From contig NZ_AP012323.1 of NCBI RefSeq assembly GCF_001025135.1, forward strand, positions 1,178,001-1,242,000: 64,000 bases of DNA. Reading direction: 5' to 3'. Position numbers and translations under genes: made by a program. Shown one piece after another: positions 28,673 to 37,969 of the stretch; the first letter of the stretch is position 1, and each line of letters begins with the position of its first letter. The notes below the pieces were generated by a model that was given only the letters and a program-made list of their open reading frames with translations, was not told the origin of the DNA and did not search any database. The DNA is from Bifidobacterium bifidum ATCC 29521 = JCM 1255 = DSM 20456. Its GTDB lineage: Bacteria > Actinomycetota > Actinomycetes > Actinomycetales > Bifidobacteriaceae.

Positions 28673-30085
28673 ATGGCAACGACTCCCATACCAACAGACA
28701 TCAACACCGCCGAATCCGGCGGTCGGCGCCGTCTCCCGTTCTCCGGACGCCTCGTCATGGCGTTCACGTTCTTCTCGATGTTCTTCGGTGCGGGCAACCT
28801 CATCTTTCCCCCGTTCGTTGGGGCGCAGGCGGGCGCTGCCACCGTTCCCGCCATCATCGGGTTCATCGTCTCGGCGGTCGGCCTTCCGATTCTCGGCGTG
28901 CTCGCCGTCACGTTCGCGGGTGGCTTCGACGAGCTCGCCCGTCGTGTGTCCCCGGCGTTCGCCTCGCTGCTCGGCGTGGCGATCATGCTCACCATCGGCC
29001 CGTGCTTCGCCATCCCACGCACGGCGACCACGTCATACGAGATGATGGTGGCGCCATTCCTGCCCTCCCGCACTGGATGGGGCGGCTGGACGACGCAGCT
29101 GGCGTACTCGCTGGTGTTCTTCGCCGTGGCTTTCCTGCTGGCCCAGCATCCCGAGAAACTGTCGGCCGTGTTGGGACGGTTCATGGGGCCGCTGCTGTTG
29201 GCGTTCATCGCAGTGCTGTTCATAGCCTGCCTGGCGCATGGTGCGGTAACACCGACGCAACCGACAGGCGATTATGCGGTGCATCAGGCGTCCCGGGGCT
29301 TCCTGGACGGCTATCAAACCATGGATCTGCTAGCTGCTTTGTACTTCGGCATCGTGATTTCGGCGAACGTCCGCGCCATGCATGTCACCGACAACACGCT
29401 TATTCGTCGGGAGACCGCATACGCCGGTCTCGGCACCGGGATCCTGCTGATCGTGATCTATGCGGTGCTCGGCTATGTGGGTGTCGTGTCCGGGAGCATT
29501 GCCTCGGTCAATCCAGCGACCGATACAGGCGCGACCGTACTCACCAATCTCACGGCCTCGTTGTTCGGCACGTTCGGCATGGTATTTTTGGGCATCGTGT
29601 TCGTCATCGCCTGTCTGAATGTCTGCACGGGTCTGATCTGCACGTGCGCCACATACTTCCACACGCGATTCGCCACCGTCGCCGGTCGCCGCGTGAGCTA
29701 TCGCGCATGGCAGGCACTGTTCACCGTGTTCAGTTTCGTGGTGTCCAACGCCGGACTCAGCATGATCATCAAGGTGTCCGTGCCCGTGCTCGCCGCATTG
29801 TATCCGATTGCCATCGTGTTGGTGACGCTCGCATTGACCCATCGAATCCTCGCCGCTCATTTTTCGCGCGTGTACTTCTGGATGGTACTGCTGGTGGCCA
29901 TCGTGTCATTCGCCACATGTCTGGCGAGCATCGTCACGGTATTCGGCGGCTCCCTGCCATGGCTAGAGGCCATATTGAACATGCTGCCGCTGCAGCAATT
30001 CCAGCTGGGATGGATCATTCCGGCGCTGGCAGGCTTGCTCATCGGCGTGCTTGACAGTGCTGCACATTCGTCGTTCAAACGATGA
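28673..30085 (+). CDS. brnQ: Branched-chain amino acid:cation symporter BrnQ
   Basis: Twelve-helix transporter (470 aa) of the LIVCS family, importing leucine, isoleucine and valine with a cation. The N-terminal FFSMFFGAGNLIFPPFVG is diagnostic, as are GPCFAIPRTATTSYEM and the later AALYPIAIVLV. Length is normal. The start at 28673 (MATTPIPTD) was selected because upstream in-frame sequence runs through the tandem repeat and overlaps the DUF1275 gene. The spacing from the DUF1275 stop is 179 bp. A palindromic repeat element follows the stop by 16 bp. Confidence 0.94.
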   Translation: MATTPIPTDINTAESGGRRRLPFSGRLVMAFTFFSMFFGAGNLIFPPFVGAQAGAATVPAIIGFIVSAVGLPILGVLAVTFAGGFDELARRVSPAFASLLGVAIMLTIGPCFAIPRTATTSYEMMVAPFLPSRTGWGGWTTQLAYSLVFFAVAFLLAQHPEKLSAVLGRFMGPLLLAFIAVLFIACLAHGAVTPTQPTGDYAVHQASRGFLDGYQTMDLLAALYFGIVISANVRAMHVTDNTLIRRETAYAGLGTGILLIVIYAVLGYVGVVSGSIASVNPATDTGATVLTNLTASLFGTFGMVFLGIVFVIACLNVCTGLICTCATYFHTRFATVAGRRVSYRAWQALFTVFSFVVSNAGLSMIIKVSVPVLAALYPIAIVLVTLALTHRILAAHFSRVYFWMVLLVAIVSFATCLASIVTVFGGSLPWLEAILNMLPLQQFQLGWIIPALAGLLIGVLDSAAHSSFKR

Positions 30086-30101
30086 CCGACTGATTCGAGG
30101 G

Positions 30102-30308
30102 CTATCTTCGTTTCGAGGGGTTGATTGAGGCTCGCTCAGACATCTAACTGCGTTTCGAGGGGTTGGTGCCCGAGTATAAACACCATGGGAACCGCATGAT
30201 TCCAATGCTGAACACCCCGATATACTCCGGGTACCGCATTCAGGCAACCCCTTGAAACGCAGATAGATGTTCCGGGACGCCGGAATCAACCCCTCAAAAT
30301 CGAGATAG
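30102..30308. repeat. Nested palindromic intergenic repeat, copy B
   Basis: About 207 bp beginning 16 bp after the brnQ stop. Outer arms are 30102-30126 and 30284-30308; inner arms are 30140-30165 and 30245-30270 (24 of 26 positions complementary). Each arm carries a version of CTGCGTTTCGAGGGGTTG. The centre shares CCGCATGATTCCAATGC with copy A at 17533-17738. Length, arm spacing and position just after a gene are the same in both copies. Confidence 0.9.
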
Positions 30309-30366
30309 GAGATGGAACGGGCTAATGAGGCGCGTAGGACGACTGGGGTGGTCATCACAAACTACG

Positions 30367-30840
30367 CTACGGCGTCCGACACTCCTTGAAGGCCGTGTCA
30401 TCGTATCGCCGGATACCTTGGGTCAGATTAGAGAGCTGATAGGCTCCATCGTCCGTTTTGGCGAGCAGGACAATGATCTTGGTCTCCGCACCATATTTCG
30501 CGATGAAATCGTCCTTGGCACCCGCTCCTTCGCATCCAAGATTGACGGTGACCGTGATATCACTACCTTCCACAGACCCCTTGAGACGCTTCCAGATTTC
30601 AGCGTCATGTCATACAGATCCTGTTGGTCGCCATCGGCTTGCTTCATCCTGTCAATCGTGGCAACGGTGACTATCCGATGCAGCGACGGCATCGCTGAGA
30701 TTGCCGTACTGCACGCCGGCGTCACAGGCCACGGAAACGACCCGACCGCCGCATCCGGCAAAAACCAGTATCATGGCTAAGACCGCCAGTATTGCCGGAA
30801 CCCGCATCCTCGTCTGATGATATGAACGCATCGTCATCAT
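30367..30840 (-). pseudogene. Decayed small lipoprotein gene
   Basis: Minus-strand coding remnants of a small secreted lipoprotein. After an AAGGAG site, the start at 30837 or 30840 encodes a signal peptide with a lipobox (LVFAGC), then about 30 residues before a stop near 30652. A second frame continues in register with VTVATIDRMKQADGDQQDLYD. A third frame gives EIWKRLKGSVEGSDITVTV and ends KECRTP at 30367. At least two frameshifts are therefore needed to join the parts. No family is recognised. Sequence error in one position could explain part but hardly all of it. Confidence 0.65.
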
Positions 30841-30964
30841 GTCTCCTTCGACATCAAGCCGGTGCTCGCCCGGTCCGGGCGCTCCCGCCTCCTTCCCATG
30901 ACACCATTGCACGAACATGCCCCCCAATGAGCATTGGCAGCCGGCAATACGGCGGGCGCCGCCT

Positions 30965-32335
30965 TCACCGGTTCTTGGCATCATCCGCGATCCTGCCCCG
31001 TGTCAGCGAACGGTAGGTGACGTAGAACAGGATGCCCGCGACGATGCCGGAAGTCGCGTCGGAGATCGGCTCGGCGAGGAAGATGCCGGTCACTCCGATC
31101 CAGTGAGGTAGTGTCAGGGCGAGCGGCACCAGCATGATGATCTTGCGGAAGATCGCCAGGAACACGGACTGCTTGGCCTGCCCCATGCCGACGAGGGCGC
31201 ACTGCGCGCCCATCTGGATGCCGAACACGCCCCATCCGGCGACGAAGACCGGCATCATGCGGGTCACGATGCCGATGACTTCCGGCGACGACGTGAACCA
31301 TGCGGCGAACACGCTTGGGAATGCGGCAAGAAGCGACACCAGCACCGTGGCCGAAGTGATCTGCGCGATGAATGCCACGCGGATGGCCTGCCGCACGCGA
31401 TCCATGCGCCGGGCACCGAAGTTGAACCCGATGATCGGCTGGATGCCCTGCTGGAAACCGTTGGTCAGCACACTGACCACCTGCATGAGCGAGGTGATGA
31501 TGGTCATCGACGTGACATAGTCGTCACCGCCGTATCGTTGCAGCCCGACGTTGAACACCACGTTGATGAGGCATTCGGTGATCTGCATGATGAACGGCGC
31601 CAACCCGAGGGTCAGGATCGGCACGATGACTCGATTGAAGCGGATGTTGGACGGCCTCAACCGGATGGCGCTGCGCCCGGAGGCGAGGAACAGGATGATC
31701 CACACCGATGAGATCAACTGGGCGATCACGTTCGCGACGGCCGCGCCCTTTACGCCCCAGCCGAGCACGAAGATGAACACCGGGTCGAGGATGATGCTGG
31801 TGCCGGTGCCGATCAGCACCGAGGTCATCGCGATGGTGGTCTTGCCCTGCGCGGAGATGAAGTTGTTGAGTCCGAGTGTGAGCTGCACGAACACCGTGCC
31901 GACCAGGTAGATGGTGATGAAGTCGACCGCATATCCGATGTTGGCATCGCTGGCTCCGAAAGCGCGCAGCACCGGCTCCTTCGTCGCCTGCAGGATGACG
32001 GTGAGCGTCAGGGCGATGGCCACGAGGAACGCCGCGCTGGTGCCTAGGATGCGTTCGGCCTTCTTGAAATTGCCGCGACCCAGTTCGATGGACGCCCTCG
32101 GCGCGCCGCCCGCGCCGATCAGCGACGCGAACGCGGTGACGGCCAGCAGGATCGGGAAGCAGATGCCGACACCGGTCATCGCGGCGTCGCCGACCTCGGG
32201 GATATGCCCGATGAACAGTCGGTCGATGATGGTGTATGAGGCGTTCGCCGCCTGCGCGACGATGGTCGGAACCGACATCGTCAGGGCGAGCCGCGCGACC
32301 GGTTTCGTGCCGAGCCCGGAGCTGTCCGCCGTCAT
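30965..32335 (-). CDS. MATE family efflux transporter
   Basis: Membrane transporter (456 aa) of the multidrug and toxin extrusion family, exporting organic compounds against a cation gradient. About twelve helices are visible in two homologous halves. Conserved stretches include MSVPTIVAQAANASYTIIDRLFIGHI near the start, PILLAVTAFASLIGAGGAPRASIELGRGN, and FGARRMDRVRQAIR between the halves. The ATG at 32333-32335 overlaps the HAD gene stop (ATGA), so the two are translationally coupled; an in-frame start eight codons upstream lies within that gene. Substrate is unknown. Confidence 0.93.
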   Translation of the reverse strand: MTADSSGLGTKPVARLALTMSVPTIVAQAANASYTIIDRLFIGHIPEVGDAAMTGVGICFPILLAVTAFASLIGAGGAPRASIELGRGNFKKAERILGTSAAFLVAIALTLTVILQATKEPVLRAFGASDANIGYAVDFITIYLVGTVFVQLTLGLNNFISAQGKTTIAMTSVLIGTGTSIILDPVFIFVLGWGVKGAAVANVIAQLISSVWIILFLASGRSAIRLRPSNIRFNRVIVPILTLGLAPFIMQITECLINVVFNVGLQRYGGDDYVTSMTIITSLMQVVSVLTNGFQQGIQPIIGFNFGARRMDRVRQAIRVAFIAQITSATVLVSLLAAFPSVFAAWFTSSPEVIGIVTRMMPVFVAGWGVFGIQMGAQCALVGMGQAKQSVFLAIFRKIIMLVPLALTLPHWIGVTGIFLAEPISDATSGIVAGILFYVTYRSLTRGRIADDAKNR

Positions 32336-33168
32336 GCCAGCAGATGCCGTTCGATCCATTGCGCGACGCCGTCATCGTTGTTGGGCGGGCAGATCTCGTC
32401 GGCGATCTTGATGACCTCGGGGTTCGCGTTGGCGACCGCCACGCCCGTTTCCGATGTCGTCATCATGCCGATGTCGATAAGGTCATCGCCGAAACTGACG
32501 GTACCGTCGAGCCGCACGTCCATGCGCTCGCACAGCGTTTTCAACGCCTGCCGCTTGTTCGCCAGCGGATTCATCAGCATCCACATCGAGCCTTCGGAGA
32601 TCGCCACGTCGAAATCGGGCGGAACCAGCGTCTTCAGATGTGCCCATTGCTCCGACTTGGGGAAGATAATGATCTTGTCGGCGATACCGTCGGGGACGTC
32701 GGTGAAATCGGTGAATTGCCAAGTCTGTGTCTTCCAGTACACGCTCACGTCGAAGTTCGTGTAGCGCACGTCATCCATGACGACGCCGAGGCTGAGGCCG
32801 GGTATCTCGTCGAGCAGATACCGGCACACCTCGCAGGCCCGTGCGGAGGAGAAGCCGACCTTCAGCAGATGCCCGTCGGAGGGGAGCCGCCCCGAGGTGA
32901 GCAGATCGTAATCGGAACGTTCGGGCGCGAAATCAATCAGGGCACCGTTGAGATAAATGTACGCGTCGACCGGCAACTTACCCGCGTACTCGAAGCCGGT
33001 GCTCACCGGACGGGCGGTCGCCACCGCGAACCGGTAACCGGCATCGTGCATGCGTTTGACTGTGTCAATGCTGCGCTGCGTGATAAACCGCTCCTCGAAG
33101 GTGGGGGCGTCATGCAGCAGCGTGCCGTCGAGGTCGGTGACGATGAGTCGCTGTTCAGGGTTGGTCAT
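32332..33168 (-). CDS. HAD-superfamily (Cof-type) phosphatase
   Basis: Haloacid dehalogenase-like hydrolase (278 aa) of the Cof/IIB group acting on small phosphorylated metabolites. Motif I is IVTDLDGTLL (nucleophile and acid/base aspartates), motif II lies around FAVATARPV, and motif III/IV is GTVSFGDDLIDIGMM followed by GVAVANANPEVI. The C2 cap lies between motifs II and III. It is coupled to the MATE exporter by a 4-bp overlap, so the two may act on a common compound, but neither substrate can be named. It lies 52 bp downstream of ldh. Confidence 0.93.
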   Translation of the reverse strand: MTNPEQRLIVTDLDGTLLHDAPTFEERFITQRSIDTVKRMHDAGYRFAVATARPVSTGFEYAGKLPVDAYIYLNGALIDFAPERSDYDLLTSGRLPSDGHLLKVGFSSARACEVCRYLLDEIPGLSLGVVMDDVRYTNFDVSVYWKTQTWQFTDFTDVPDGIADKIIIFPKSEQWAHLKTLVPPDFDVAISEGSMWMLMNPLANKRQALKTLCERMDVRLDGTVSFGDDLIDIGMMTTSETGVAVANANPEVIKIADEICPPNNDDGVAQWIERHLLA

Positions 33169-33220
33169 GGCGTTTCTCCGTAAAGCCTGTCAGGGGAAAA
33201 AGAATCGTGCCGGTCTGCGG

Positions 33221-34171
33221 CTACAGCAGCCCTTCGCAGTAGGAGCGGACCAGCTCCGCGGAATGATGCAGCTTGGCGAGCTCGTCGTCGGCAAGTTCCA
33301 GCTCGACAATCTCGTTGGCGCCGTTGGCACGCAGCTCGGTCGGCACGCCGAGGAACACGTCGCGTTCGCCGTATTCGCCGTCGAGCAGGGTCGATACCGG
33401 CACGATGCGGCGTTCGTCCCAAAGGATGGTCTGCACGATGCCGGCCACCGTCGAGGCGATGCCGAAGTTCGTGCCGCCCTTCGCCGCGACAATCTCGTTG
33501 CCTCGCGTACGGGTCTTCTCTTCGATCTCATGCGTGGAGACGGATGAGAATCGGTCGGCGTTGTCGCCCAGGAATCGCGCGAACGGCTTGCCGCCGAGCG
33601 AGACGGTCGACCATGCGGTGAACTGCGAATCGCCGTGCTCGCCCATCACGAAACCGCCGACGTTGCGCGGGTCCAGCCCGGTCTCCTCACCGATGATGGT
33701 CTTGAGACGCGAGGTGTCCAGCGCGGTTCCCGTGCCCAGCACCTGGGTGCGCGGCAGGCCGGAGCGTTTCCACGCGTACCATGCCATGACGTCGACCGGG
33801 TTGGAGACCATGACGATGACGCCGTTGAACCCGGATGCCATGACCCGGTCGACCACGTCGCCGACGAGTCCGATGGTGAAGCCGAGTTCGTCGAGTCGGG
33901 TTGAGTTGGCCGGTGGCTTGCGTCCGACGGTGATGACGACGATGTCGGCGTCCTTGCAGTCACCGTAGTCACCGTTGCGCACCTTGACGTGCCGGTCCTG
34001 GAATTCGCTGCCGTCATCGAGATCATGGCTTTCGCCGAGCGCCTTGCCGGCGGAATGATCGATGAGTACGAGCTCGTTGCACAGACCATGGGTGACGATG
34101 GCGAACGCCGCGGTGGATCCGACCTGCCCGGTGCCGACGATGACGACTTTGTTCCTGTTCATGGTGACCAT
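33221..34171 (-). CDS. ldh: L-lactate dehydrogenase
   Basis: NAD-dependent enzyme (316 aa) reducing pyruvate to L-lactate, the second main fermentation product of bifidobacteria, and often activated by fructose 1,6-bisphosphate. The NAD-binding glycine motif is KVVIVGTGQVGSTAAF. MVSNPVDVMAWYAW and the active-site GGFVMGEHGDSQFTAWS, with the catalytic His, are intact, and TRGNEIVAAKGGTNFGIA follows. The start MVTMNRNK was chosen because a GAGGAG site lies 8 bases upstream. It follows secG in the same direction after about 107 bp. Confidence 0.97.
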   Translation of the reverse strand: MVTMNRNKVVIVGTGQVGSTAAFAIVTHGLCNELVLIDHSAGKALGESHDLDDGSEFQDRHVKVRNGDYGDCKDADIVVITVGRKPPANSTRLDELGFTIGLVGDVVDRVMASGFNGVIVMVSNPVDVMAWYAWKRSGLPRTQVLGTGTALDTSRLKTIIGEETGLDPRNVGGFVMGEHGDSQFTAWSTVSLGGKPFARFLGDNADRFSSVSTHEIEEKTRTRGNEIVAAKGGTNFGIASTVAGIVQTILWDERRIVPVSTLLDGEYGERDVFLGVPTELRANGANEIVELELADDELAKLHHSAELVRSYCEGLL

Positions 34172-34278
34172 GTCAGATGCTCCTCAAACGATATCCGATA
34201 AACGTTGCCCAATGAAATGAGCCATGATCAAGTGACCATGGCTCAACGTGCTGCATACAGTGCTTCAGCGAATCGCGC

Positions 34279-34527
34279 TCACACCAAGTTGAATTTTGTC
34301 ATCAGACCGAGGGCGATGATGATGGCGACCCAGACCAGTGCGATGAAGATGGTCCAGCGGTTCAGGTTCTTCTCCGCGACACCAGACGTGCCGGCGTTCT
34401 GGGTCAGGCCACCGCCGAACATATCGGACAGACCGCCGCCCTTGCCCTTGTGCATGAGGATGAGCAGCGTCAGCAGGATGGACGCGATGACGACGATGAT
34501 CTCAAGAACGATCTTCAGAATATGCAC
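34279..34527 (-). CDS. secG: Preprotein translocase subunit SecG
   Basis: Small SecYEG channel subunit (82 aa) with two membrane helices: residues about 3-22 (ILKIVLEIIVVIASILLTLLIL) and 58-78. Between them lies the SecG loop MHKGKGGGLSDMFGGG, typical of the family. The start is GTG at 34525-34527 with GGAGG 7 bases upstream. The gene sits after tpiA, the usual actinobacterial place. Confidence 0.95.
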   Translation of the reverse strand: MHILKIVLEIIVVIASILLTLLILMHKGKGGGLSDMFGGGLTQNAGTSGVAEKNLNRWTIFIALVWVAIIIALGLMTKFNLV

Positions 34528-34605
34528 GGGGAAACCTCCATTAAACGTACTGTGTCATAGCATAGCGCAGGGCATTGAAAAACGTGCGGATATGCGCATG
34601 TTTCC

Positions 34606-35400
34606 CTATCGACGTGTCGCCTTGAGTGTCAACCGGGCGATCTTCGCCAATTCGTCGGGGTCGAGCGACGCGCCGCCGATCAGGAATCCGTCGACATCCG
34701 GCTCGCCGATCAGATGCGTCGCGTTCTTGGACGACACCGATCCGCCGTATAGGATGCGCACAGTATCGGCGACGGCGGGGCCGAACATCTCGCCGAGGTC
34801 GTCGCGGATGGCTTTGGCGGCCTGCTGGGCGGTGTCCGGAGTGGCGACCATGCCGGTGCCGATCGCCCAGACCGGCTCGTACGCGATGATGAGCTTCGCG
34901 GCCTCCTTGTCGGAAAGGTCACGGGTCACGTCATGCACCTGTCCGACGGCAAAGTCGAGCTCGATGCCCTGACGGCGTTCCTCGAAGCTTTCTCCGACGC
35001 ACAGTATCGGCTGCATGCCGGCCGCCAATACGGCACGCACCTGATCGACGATGTTGACGTCGTCTTCGGGATGGTACTTGCGGCGTTCGGAATGCCCGAC
35101 GATGACGTACGAGCAGCCGAGGTGCGCGATCATGTCAGCGGAGACATCGCCGGTGAACGCACCCTGTGTGGTCACCGACACGGCCTGCGCGCCGTAGCGG
35201 ATCTTGAGCTTGTCGGCTTCGACCAGCACCTGGACGCTGCGCAGCGACGTGAACGACGGCATCAGGGCTATTTCGCAACGGGAGTAGTCGAAGCGTGCGT
35301 CACGAAGCAGCCATACGAGTTTCTGCACGAAATACGTGGCCTCAAGATGGTCGAGGTTCATCTTCCAATTGCCCGCGAGCAGCGGGATGCGTGACGCCAT
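34606..35400 (-). CDS. tpiA: Triosephosphate isomerase
   Basis: Glycolytic enzyme (264 aa) interconverting dihydroxyacetone phosphate and glyceraldehyde 3-phosphate. Features are LLAGNWKMNLDHLEA with the substrate-binding Asn/Lys, the catalytic His in VIVGHSERR, the catalytic Glu in IIAYEPVWAIGTG (signature), and the phosphate-binding LYGGSVSSKNA. The length is normal for actinobacteria. It lies 68 bp downstream of pgk and 78 bp before secG in one glycolytic unit. Confidence 0.98.
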   Translation of the reverse strand: MASRIPLLAGNWKMNLDHLEATYFVQKLVWLLRDARFDYSRCEIALMPSFTSLRSVQVLVEADKLKIRYGAQAVSVTTQGAFTGDVSADMIAHLGCSYVIVGHSERRKYHPEDDVNIVDQVRAVLAAGMQPILCVGESFEERRQGIELDFAVGQVHDVTRDLSDKEAAKLIIAYEPVWAIGTGMVATPDTAQQAAKAIRDDLGEMFGPAVADTVRILYGGSVSSKNATHLIGEPDVDGFLIGGASLDPDELAKIARLTLKATRR

Positions 35401-35468
35401 TGATGTCCTTTCCGTATGGAGCGGCTCCCCGGCGTCAAGCGCCCGGGGAGCCGAATTGCGGGTGAAGA

Positions 35469-36674
35469 TCAGTCGAGGACCTTCAGCCCCGGCAGCTCCT
35501 TGCCCTCAAGGAACTCAAGGGAGGCGCCGCCACCGGTGGAGATGTGCGAGAAGCCGTCCTCCGGGAAGCCGAGGTTGCGCACGGCGGAGGCGGAGTCGCC
35601 ACCACCGACGATGGTGAATGCGCCAGCCGCGGTCGCGTCGACGAGGCCCTGCGCCACGGCCTTGGTGCCGGCGGCGAACTCGGGAACCTCGAACACGCCC
35701 ATCGGGCCATTCCACACGACGGTCTTGGAGTCGACGATCTTGTCGTGGAAGAGCTTCTGGGAATCCGGGCCGATGTCCAGGCCCATCTTGTCGGCCGGGA
35801 TGGCATCGGCGGCAACGACCTCCGGGGCGACCGGGGTGTCACCGGCCGGGAAGCCGGCGTTGACGACCACGTCGGTCGGCAGCACGAGCTCGACGCCGTT
35901 CTTCTCGGCGGTAGCGATGTAGCCCTTGACCTTGTCGAGCTGGTCCTCTTCGAGCAGGGAGGTGCCGACCTCGTAGCCCTTGGCCTTGAGGAAGGTGAAC
36001 ACCATGCCGCCGCCGATGACCAGGCGGTTGGCCTTGTCGAGCAGGTTCTCGATCACGCCGAGCTTGTCGGAGACCTTGGAGCCGCCGAGCACGACGGTGA
36101 ACGGGCGCTCCGGGTTCTCGGTGGCCTTGGACAGGGCCTTGACTTCCTTCTCGACCAGCTTGCCCGCGGCGGCCGGCAGATCGGCGGCCACATCGTAGTC
36201 GGAGCCCTGGGCGCGATGGACCACGCCGAAGCCGTCGGAGACGAAGACCTCGCCGAGGGCGGCGACCTTCTTGGCGTACGGGGCGCGCACGGTGGGATCC
36301 TTGCTGGTCTCCTCCGGGTTGAAGCGAACGTTCTCCAGCAGCACCACGTCGCCGTCGTTCATCGCGGCGACCTTGGCCTGGGCATCCTCGCCGTAGGTGT
36401 CCTTGGCCAGCGGGACCTCGACGCCGAGCAGCTCGCCCAGACGCTTGGCGACCGGGGCCAGAGACAGCTCAGGGACGACCTTGCCCTTCGGACGGCCGAG
36501 GTGGGCCATCAGGATGACCTTGGCGCCTTCTTCGCGAAGCGCCGTGATAGTCGGCAGCGCGGCCTTGATACGGCCATCATCGGTAATCGTGGTGCCGTCC
36601 AGCGGGACGTTGAAATCGGCGCGCATCAGAACGCGCTTGCCCTTGAGATCTCCGAGATCCTTGAGTGTCTTCAT
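35469..36674 (-). CDS. pgk: Phosphoglycerate kinase
   Basis: Glycolytic kinase (401 aa) forming ATP from 1,3-bisphosphoglycerate. The N-terminal signature [15 protein letters not shown], the HLGRPKG substrate-binding region, the hinge [16 protein letters not shown], the nucleotide-binding [16 protein letters not shown] and the C-terminal [12 protein letters not shown] are all intact. Biased codon use suggests high expression. The upstream neighbour is whiA; a gap gene, often adjacent in other actinobacteria, is absent here. Confidence 0.98.
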   Translation of the reverse strand: MKTLKDLGDLKGKRVLMRADFNVPLDGTTITDDGRIKAALPTITALREEGAKVILMAHLGRPKGKVVPELSLAPVAKRLGELLGVEVPLAKDTYGEDAQAKVAAMNDGDVVLLENVRFNPEETSKDPTVRAPYAKKVAALGEVFVSDGFGVVHRAQGSDYDVAADLPAAAGKLVEKEVKALSKATENPERPFTVVLGGSKVSDKLGVIENLLDKANRLVIGGGMVFTFLKAKGYEVGTSLLEEDQLDKVKGYIATAEKNGVELVLPTDVVVNAGFPAGDTPVAPEVVAADAIPADKMGLDIGPDSQKLFHDKIVDSKTVVWNGPMGVFEVPEFAAGTKAVAQGLVDATAAGAFTIVGGGDSASAVRNLGFPEDGFSHISTGGGASLEFLEGKELPGLKVLD

Positions 36675-36831
36675 GTGTATCCTTTCCTATCCGCATATGC
36701 GAGGAATGGCCGGTTTTAGCCAATTCGAATATTACAAGCGGCACGGAACAAAACACCGCGCCCATAGCGAACATGGACGCGGTGCATGACGGGATTTGAT
36801 TCCGGCGCTTCTCAGGAGCAGAGGGACGCCG

Positions 36832-37803
36832 TCAGCGTCCGACGGACGCGCCGGACTGTTCCCGGTCGCGGGTCTTCGCGGTCTTGTCGGCGAGCTGTAG
36901 CAGACGGCGGATGCGGCCTGCGATGGCATCTTTGGTGATGGGCGGGTCGGCGAGACGTCCGAGTTCCTCAAGGCTCGCATCCCCGTGCTCAAGGCGCAGC
37001 TGGCCCGCGGCACGAAGGTTTTCGGGGATGTCGTCGCCGAGAATCTCGAATGCGCGGCGCACTTTCTCGCTGGCTTCGGCAGCGGCCTTCGCGCTGCGGC
37101 GCATGTTGGCGTCGTCGAAGTTCGCCAGACGGTTCGCCTTGCCCCGTGCCTCGCCGTCGGTGCGCTTGCCTGTCCACTCCCTTGCTGAGTGCGGGGCGCC
37201 CATGAGGATGAGCATGCGCTCGATGGCGTCGGGGTCCTTGAGCGTGATACGCTCCGAACTGCGCAGCTGTCGGGGCTTCGCCGTGATGCCGAGCCTGCGT
37301 GCGGCGCCCGAAAGCGCGAGGGCGGCCTCGTTCGACGGGCAGATGATTTCAAGGAAGCCGGCTTTGCCCGGGTCGGAAAGAGCGCCATGAGCCAGGAAGG
37401 CTCCACGCCATGCGGCCTTCACCTGAGCGATGTTGCCGCTGATGATATCCGCGGGAAGTCCACGCACCAGACGCTTGCGCCGATCAAGGAGGCCGGTCTG
37501 CAATGCCAACGCTGCACCGCCGCGCTCCACGTGGATCATGTATCGCTGCACCGTGGCGCCGTTGGGCGTCGAGCGAGAAACCTGGGTCATGACCGCCTCA
37601 TGCCCATACAGATCCCTGATGGTGTCCTGAAGCCACTGGGCGGCCTTGAGCGAGTCAAACTGCGCTTGAACGATGATCTGGCGCTGTACCAGCCGCAGCC
37701 CGCCGCCGAAACGAATCATAGCGGTCGCCTGCGCCTTTTTCGCCGCAGGCAATTCGTTATCGATTGCGGCCAGCTCGCTTTTGACATCATCCAGAAGAGC
37801 CAA
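36832..37803 (-). CDS. whiA: DNA-binding protein WhiA
   Basis: WhiA (323 aa) combines a degenerate LAGLIDADG endonuclease-like domain with a C-terminal helix-turn-helix; it controls division/sporulation genes in streptomycetes and division in other Gram-positives. The N-terminus [12 protein letters not shown] and the HTH region [29 protein letters not shown] are diagnostic. Initiation is probably at a TTG (37801-37803) with an AGGAGG site 7 bases upstream. In most actinobacteria yvcK lies between rapZ and whiA; here only a 166-bp gap is present. Confidence 0.96.
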   Translation of the reverse strand: MALLDDVKSELAAIDNELPAAKKAQATAMIRFGGGLRLVQRQIIVQAQFDSLKAAQWLQDTIRDLYGHEAVMTQVSRSTPNGATVQRYMIHVERGGAALALQTGLLDRRKRLVRGLPADIISGNIAQVKAAWRGAFLAHGALSDPGKAGFLEIICPSNEAALALSGAARRLGITAKPRQLRSSERITLKDPDAIERMLILMGAPHSAREWTGKRTDGEARGKANRLANFDDANMRRSAKAAAEASEKVRRAFEILGDDIPENLRAAGQLRLEHGDASLEELGRLADPPITKDAIAGRIRRLLQLADKTAKTRDREQSGASVGR

Positions 37804-37969
37804 GAGCCAACCTCCTATGTCCTGTTTCTTCTCAATGTTTCCCCGGCCTGCTGGGTTCTGCTCCCTGCACTGCCACCGGCTTACTGTGATACCTAATCAC
37901 TTGGACAAGAATACGCGATGCTGCCGGATTATGGAAACGAAATGTTTGCATAGTGGCTGCACGGTCTCG

